Source: Salvator merianae
Taxonomy: Eukaryota > Chordata > Lepidosauria > Squamata > Teiidae
DNA length: 64,000 bases
Assembly (NCBI GenBank): GCA_003586115.2
Contig: QVOM02000119.1
Location: 50,245,428-50,309,427, forward strand
Direction of reading: 5' to 3'
This document shows positions 58,091 to 64,000 of the stretch, piece by piece. Numbering within the stretch: the stretch's first letter is position 1; each line of letters begins with the position of its first letter. A model generated the notes under the pieces. It did not search any database and was not told the origin of the DNA. It saw only the letters and a list, made by a program, of their open reading frames with translations. A program made the position numbers and the translations under genes.

Positions 58091-58497
58091 AAGGATGGGC
58101 TATGCTTTCTCTCCCTCTCTTCTTTTTTTGCCTGGACAATCCAGGAAAAGCTGGAATCAGTGGTGAAACAGTACCAGTTTTCATAGCTTTGCAAGGCCAC
58201 ACAGTCCAAGATGCAGGAGCTAGATGATAGCAACCCCCTAGGAGTCCATGCAGGAGTTCCTGTTTCACCAGTTATCCAGCTTGCATTTTCTGAAAAATTT
58301 TGACCACCTCTTGTTTCCGCTCTAGTGGAAAAAATGTCTTTACAATTTTAAAAGTACTCTCTGTTGGAAGGTTCTCTTGCCCATCCCTATGAGCTAAGCC
58401 AGTCTCAGGTGTCGGTTGCTCTCCTTGGCACTAATTTGTCCACTGTGTGATGTATTCATTTCACACCCTCTTCTCTTTAAACTCTCCATAAAAGTCA
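58091..58497. other. Unassigned stretch with one TIR-like motif
   Basis: GCCCATCCCTA at 58381-58391 resembles the hAT end seen at 61395 but faces the wrong way to be the left end of the transposase copy. Confidence 0.35.
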
Positions 58498-59219
58498 TTA
58501 TTCAGAACAAAGATGCAAGTTTTGCCTTCTCCCACTCGTCTTTAGCCTTTGCTTCCCTGCCTTACCATCCAAATTCAACAGGGAGGTCTGGGACACCCTT
58601 GAGGACAACTGTGCCAATTTTGCAGTCTGTAGCTCAAAATGAATCCAGAAGCCAACAGAATTGCAGGATAGTCCAAAGAAGCAGATTTGGCATCCCATGA
58701 CACCCGTTCCTGCACCAACTTCCTGCACGCATTGTACAGGGAGGGTACCACGCTCTTGCTAAATATAGTACATGAGGGTATCTTGTAGTTGGGGGAAAAC
58801 AGGTGGAACAGCCAGGGGAAGCTGACATTCTCTGTCACAGACAGTGATTGATCATCAAGGGAGATCATTTCCTTGATGGTCCGGGTAACGAGAGATCAAC
58901 CTTGGCAGTCACCCCACTCGCCCCTTGATTTCTCCAATCACTGCTAGGGTAACTGTGTCTGCCAGGTGGCAGATACAGCACTGGTGGGGCTATTCCCAGG
59001 CACACCAGGCCTAGTGCTATCAAGAGAGGGAAGGACGCCAGGGTGCCAACTCTTCAGATGGCTCCACAGTGCCATGGTACCAAGACACCTGACATTCTGT
59101 CCCATGCTGACCTGTGCCTTACAATGGTTGCAGGAAGCATAGGTTGGAGCATCATGGTAGAGCTCAAAATCCCTCCACACCACGTTACCCTCAGGGCTAC
59201 CATGACACTCCTTCTTCAA
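58498..59219 (-). pseudogene. hAT transposase remnant with BED zinc finger (ZBED-like)
   Basis: Two minus-strand open segments belong to the N-terminal half of a hAT/ZBED-type transposase. The 5' segment (59219-58944, 91 codons) has a BED finger: W15, F18, C30-x2-C33, H54-x4-H59, then P60, which fits the DNA-binding fold used by hAT transposases. The next segment (58868-58575) contains 'LDDQSLSV', 'YKIPS' and 'VVPSLYNACRKLVQE', matching the conserved block after the finger in hAT transposases. The segments are separated by stops/frameshift, and the RNase-H-like catalytic domain and C-terminal dimerisation region are not found. It is a dead fragment. Assignment is by motif recognition; the specific hAT clade is unknown. 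Confidence 0.8.
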
Positions 59220-61405
59220 TGGTTATGGTCCTGCTACTGCTGGCTCCTTCTGGGGAAAAGAATCATTGCCCCTCCCAACCCAGGGCTAAGAAGGAACAGG
59301 GCAAGGCTCCTACTCCTCCTCAGTCTTGGGCTGCAAGGTTGCACTAGAACCCAGGACAGGTGTGGGAGGCCCAGCTCCCTTGGCAGCTGAAACTGTCATC
59401 ACCGCTGTCTCCTCCTTTACTGGAGAAACCTGTGATTCCTCAGCATGAGAGGGGCTACACTTCCCTAACACTGAGGGAGACCCAGCAGCAGCAGCAGACT
59501 CAAGCCCAGCTTCCCAGGCAAAAAAGTCAACCCTGCATGCTGCATGCCCAAGGGTTCCCCTAGTGGCAGGGACTTGGAAGTAGGCCCTTCATGCATCTGT
59601 TTGCCATGGCCAGAAACTCCCTTTCCTTCTGCCTACCAGTCAAGCCTTTCCTTTGCTGACCCCTCTGTCCTTCCCAGTTATCGTTCTATGGTTTTAAGGA
59701 AGCCCTAAGTCCCTAAATCCTAGCAGGGGTGAGGGAAGGCTGGGAGCCCTCAGGTTAGCCTAATAGGGATGGGTGGGTGACCTATTTAATTTGGATGTGT
59801 GTCACCAGCACTGTGCTGTGGGACTGCTGTGTGGACACACACAAACCTGGGTGAACCAAATTACCGCAAATAAGCAGCAGGCTTACTTTGGGGGAGCATC
59901 CTAGAAAAATTTAGTTGGGGAAAAGCAGCAATTAAGTGAAGTGGGGTGGGAGAAAACTAAAGGAGAGGGAGGGAAGAGTTTTGGGGGTAGCTTGATGCTA
60001 GCATCCCTTCAGTCTTGTCCTGAAACCTAGCCTAAAACACTGATTCTAATTCTAACGTTCTATTTCAGATTCTATTTAAAGGGATTTAAACTTTAAAACC
60101 ACCCTCACACCTCTCCCTGCCCTTATCCCTAGCCTACTAACCCTATGCCTGTGCATGACCCTAGCTAACTCTGTGCACAGATTTAATGTAACGAAACTCA
60201 CTTACAGCAACACCAAAGCTAGGCCCACACATCCAGCAGAAAAGAGAATATAAATGTGGTCACATGCCCATCAGACTAGAGAACCGACCAGACAGCTGAA
60301 ATAAAATCACACCAACCCAAGATATACAATGGTTCAGGAAAAATCCCTACAAGAGTACCACAATAGAAAAGACAAAAAGGTGCACCACACTGCCAGTGCC
60401 CACACCAGACCAGATTCCAAATGGAAAGCAATAACACACACACCAACAAATGTGGAAAAGTCCCACATACAACTTGTATAAAATAAACCTTCCCCCGCAC
60501 AAGTGCTCACACACTCAATAGTAAGTAACATAGACCACCAGCAACTCCAGATCCAGAACAATGATTGAAACAACAGGGAAAATATACTATTGAAACAGCA
60601 ACAAGAACAATAATTTAAAGAACAAGGACTAAGGTACTATCTAAATATAACAAAAACTGCAAAATTTAAACAACAGGACACAACATACTATTTAGATATA
60701 GCAACAAGAACTAATAATGTAAATGGAAAAATAAGGATAAGAGAAAAGAAGAACCCCCCTCTACAGTGACCCTCTCCTCCCCAACCAAATTAAAGCAAAA
60801 CAATAGCAAATAAGACAAGATGACAGAGAGAGAAAAAGTATCAGATAGCAAAACTTCTTGCAAACAGGAGAACCCACTACCCAGCACCAGTAGCTAGAGC
60901 TAAAGAGAGACCACCCATCACACAAAGTGCACAACTCCTGGGTCTGAAGTAAACTCCATGTGGTCCAACTGAAAATATTAGGTGAAACAGGCTCCCGAGC
61001 TTCTCCTTTCACTCCCCCCTTCCATCTGGATATCCAAAACAGCAAATAGAATATCCGTTTCCCTGGTACCAAGGAACAAACAACAGTAAACAAGACAGTC
61101 AACAAGCTAGTGAAGCAGACACTCCAGCACAATGACCAATCGCTGATGCCAACACAGTAAGCAATAGGAAAATCTAATAAATTAGGCCAAAAAACCTACT
61201 ACAGTCACAGGCTGAGCACAATAAAGAATACAGGAGCAGGGAAAAATTGCAAAAAAAATCTTCAAATGTAACAGTTTCTTTCACGTTTGCATGCATCCTT
61301 CAAATTCAAAATATGGGTCCTTCACATTCTTATGAAAATTGATGAAAACGTCAATTTCATATGAAATGTGAAAAAAACAAAGCTGTTCAGCACATCCCTA
61401 CTATA
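59220..61405 (-). mobile_element. Probable 5' leader and terminus of the same hAT copy
   Basis: Upstream of the transposase remnant on the minus strand. The outer end at about 61395-61405 reads GCACATCCCTA (TAGGGATGTGC reversed), a hAT-like terminus similar to element I. Between lie purine-biased stretches and minus-strand frames of up to 123 codons without motifs. That the whole interval is one element is inference; the left (3') end was not found. Confidence 0.4.
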
Positions 61406-62336
61406 TCCCTATGTAATGTGCCCCCCAAATCTTCTACAGTGTGAGGGTTTTCAAGCTTGACTGTCAATCAGTGAAATTCAGTGGTTTCCTGGCAAACAGA
61501 CTAGTAAGAATTCTCCCTCCCCTGGGAGTATAAAATCTGAAGTTCATTGCATTAAGCAAGAAGGCAGAATATTCAAGAAGGATGTCACCTTTCTATTTCT
61601 CTTCCCCTTACTCCTGTTTCTGCCAAGAACAATTTCTCTTCCGCTTTCTGTCCCTCCTTCTTGTTAGCTGGAGAAGAGAGGGCACATATTACTTTCTCAT
61701 GTTATGACCCATCTGTTGTAACAGATGGATGTAGTATGTATCTTCATTTCCCAGATAGTGGAAAATAAAAGCTTTCTCCACAAGGTAAGGGAACAGTCAA
61801 TCTATGCACGATAATAGGTCACCTTACAGCACTATACAATTCAACAATTATCTTAACTATGTTATTTGTTGTTAGGTACTTTAGGAATTCTGATCTGCCA
61901 TTCCATATGCAGGAGGACAAGAATCCAAGCATTAGATTTTGTATAAAATGAGCAAGATTCCTTGGTCAAAAAAAATCAATTCCTTTGCAGATCACAGACA
62001 TCTCAGAGGCCATTTGTCACCAGATTGGAAAGGAGAATGTTCTTGGACAGAAGTACAATGTTTTATTTGATGGGTCTCAGGCTTTTTTCTGGAGAGAAAC
62101 CTATTCCATTTAAGCCCCCAGTTCAAATATTGTTGGTCTTCTCAGATTATCTTTTACCTTATTTGGTACCCTAGTAACGCTACGACATTTGGCACATAAT
62201 TTTATTTTAAATACTTAATAACATTATTTTCCCTGAAGGTCCAAAGGAGTAAATGTAATGATCAAAATTAAAAAACAGATACATAAAAAAGGAAGGAAAA
62301 AACAAAAGCAAGTAATAGTTAAATGCCACCTGATTT
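61406..62336. other. Unassigned stretch
   Basis: No gene or repeat recognised. Confidence 0.5.
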
Positions 62337-62418
62337 CTTTCCTTCCTTCCTTCCTTCCTTCCTTCCTTCCTTCCTTCCTTCCTTCCTTCCCTCCCTCCCT
62401 CCCTCCCTCCCTCCCTTC
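62337..62418. repeat. (TTCC)n then (CTCC)n microsatellite
   Basis: About 13 TTCC units grading into CTCC units. Confidence 0.95.
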
Positions 62419-62536
62419 CAATATGTGTTTCCTTCCAGTGCTTATTGGGGGGAATCCTTCAGCCCATTCTACAGCTGTAGCTGCACCTATGTAAAGAACC
62501 CTTTGACTTTTTTTTTTACAACTGGAGCAAAGGCTA

Positions 62537-62537
62537 T

Positions 62538-62581
<44 letters not shown>
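62537..62581. repeat. (CTAT)n microsatellite
   Basis: About eleven CTAT units. Confidence 0.95.
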
Positions 62582-62582
<1 letters not shown>

Positions 62583-62749
62583 TGCTCACCACATTTTTCA
62601 TGTGATGCCACTGATTTTCTTACCTGTCTACAACTTTGAAAATTGCAAAAAGAAAAAAAATGGTCTTGTGTTACCAAAAATTGCCAAAAAAAAAAAAAAA
62701 AAAAGTCTTGCGCTGCACAAAGAAAATCCTATACCAAATAAAATAACAA

Positions 62750-63220
62750 TACCATACTAGGCTGGTAAAGACCTAACATGGCAGCGGCCATGCACACTGC
62801 ATGTGCTGGAGAAGTTCCAGACCAGACCACCAGCACTGAAAGTGTAGGTGGCCCTACCAGGGCAGGCTGGATAGCCATGGCAATGACTGCAGCAATGTCT
62901 GGTGCATGCCATGGGGCACTGCCATGGTGCATTGCCATGGTGAGCAGAACATGACACATGACTCCACAGACACAGATGCAGATGCAGCCTTGCTGTCATG
63001 ACCACTCGCAGCATCACACCCAAAAGAGGATGCAGACACTGCTAATCGGGAGTGATCTAACCACTCCCGCTTGAGGTGTGGACAGCGTTTTAGTTGTCCA
63101 CAGCTTATTGGCTCTGTGGCAGTTGGGAGAGCTCTGGGACACAACGGTGGCAGTGGTATGTGGATGCACTTATCCAGTGAGTGGCCACTCACTCCCTACA
63201 AGGAAAATGAAAACAGGCCC
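62750..63220. mobile_element. Family A MITE (A13), truncated at hairpin centre
   Basis: Begins with one arm of the subterminal hairpin ('taccatactaggctggta') without the outer arm or terminus. It continues 'aatgactgcagcaatgtctg', 'ttagttgtccacagctta', and ends GAAAACAGGCCC. Poly-A run just before at 62684-62704. Confidence 0.65.
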
Positions 63221-63790
63221 CTACACTGGACCCTACCACCTGTACAAAACAATGACTGAATGTTAAGCAGACATTGTTGACTCAGCTAAAATTGCTACTT
63301 AATCTGTGATTGGTACCTCTTCAACCATCAAGCCTGCCTAGGCCTTTTTTTTTTAGTATCGTAGGCTCTTAACTTGATTAGATGAGAAAACAGAAAATGT
63401 CCTTGTCAGAGGCTTATTGCCTGGAACATGATTATTCTGACATAATCACCAACTAGATACATCTTTAACCTTATTTGAAAATTTCCAAACACTCATTCGT
63501 AGTTGAAATGTATGTTATTTATCTTTAGCATATTGGTATGCTAATAAGAATCAATTCTAAAGCTGTTGTTGAACAGCATTCCCTTTGGCCTTCCTAACAC
63601 CTGAATAACAGGGATGGCATTCCAGTGGCCAATCACTATATCCTGCTGGACAAAAAATGAACACAGCCTCTGAAACACCCTCTCCAACCCATCAGTCTAA
63701 ATAATGTCATCCTTCTCAATGTCAAAAGGCACAAGGAACTAGAACAGCTGACCAAAGTGATCCCCATTCCAATACAAGACTGATAAAAAC
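63221..63790. other. Unassigned stretch
   Basis: Nothing recognised. Confidence 0.5.
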
Positions 63791-63966
63791 ATTAGAACAT
63801 AAGAGGACCCCTGCTGGACTAGGTCAGAGACCATCTAGCCCAGCATCCTCTCTCACACATTGGTCTACCAGTTGCTTCTGGGCATTCTCAAGCAGCAGAC
63901 AAAGCCAAAACCTTCCCCTGCTCTCGACTTGAATGGACCTGTAGCTGTCATATCACAGGAACAAGG
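63791..63966 (-). repeat. CR1/L3-like LINE tail or SINE fragment, copy 2
   Basis: 'ttagaacataagaggacccc' and 'agcccagcatcctctctcac' match copy 1 at 1937. Diverged. Confidence 0.55.
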
Positions 63967-64000
63967 TCATGTACTTATGGAGGGTAATATTCTACTAATG

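Noticed and set aside
58498..59219. Functional ZBED gene exon
   Set aside because: Frame is broken between the BED finger and the downstream block, the catalytic region is missing and no splice-site pattern supports a domesticated gene.

Overview
The window reads as nuclear DNA of a squamate reptile (lizard or snake). The diagnostic signals are: a CR1 3' end of the squamate type (minus strand, 22671-22878); decayed L2/CR1-type reverse transcriptase remnants (395-800, 42830-43783, 44573-44830); a tRNA-derived SINE on the minus strand (25580-25945); many hAT-type elements; and long (TTCC)n, (CT)n and (ATT)n arrays. I see no host exon, RNA gene, CRISPR array or prokaryotic gene structure. The open reading frames are short and fall in repeats or unrecognised DNA. 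The only recognisable protein-coding remnants are transposon-derived: LINE reverse transcriptase pieces and a BED-finger hAT transposase pseudogene at 58498-59219 (minus).

The dominant content is short, non-autonomous, hairpin-rich DNA transposons (MITEs). Families A, G, B and C share an end motif of the form GGGC..TTCxGCACT. Families D, E and M mostly start GGCTGC or GGGTGC. Nine copies, across A, G, B, C, E and one large element (H2), are flanked by identical 3-bp direct repeats (AGC, AAT, AAG, CTA, TAT, TAG twice, TGA, TAA). By my boundaries these families cover roughly 15 kb. The two best-preserved members lie close together: 41577-42294 (type-II A, 718 bp) and 43914-44490 (G, 577 bp). 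Both keep dense CpG, while older copies show the same sites decayed.

Layout. 1-10 kb: L2 remnant, CR1/L3-like tail, hAT hairpin, A1 with B1 nested, G1, C1, E5, J1. 10-23 kb: G3, E1, E2, G2, A2 with a GC-rich hAT (K) at its end, D1, A3-A5, C2, a 1.18-kb hAT-like element (H) with a perfect 8-bp duplication, and A6 split by CR1. 23-36 kb: palindrome Q, A7, SINE with B2 inside, D2, J2, A8, N, E3, A9, A14, E7, LINE tail, B3, CR1. 36-45 kb: hAT element I with H2 inside and J3 at its edge, A10, B4, type-II A, and a three-level nest (LINE > M1 > G4). 45-64 kb: A12 inside a SINE-like repeat, M2 with E6 inside, O, L, A11, B5, hAT transposase pseudogene, A13, CR1/L3-like tail.

Nothing here works as an operon or pathway. 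The organising principle is repeated insertion of DNA transposons into older LINE/SINE copies. Nesting and target duplications give a relative order: LINE/SINE first, then M/A/I, then B, E6, G4, H2, J3 and K; CR1 at 22671 is younger than A6. All family names (A, B, C and so on) are my own labels, and assignment to published families has not been checked against a repeat library.
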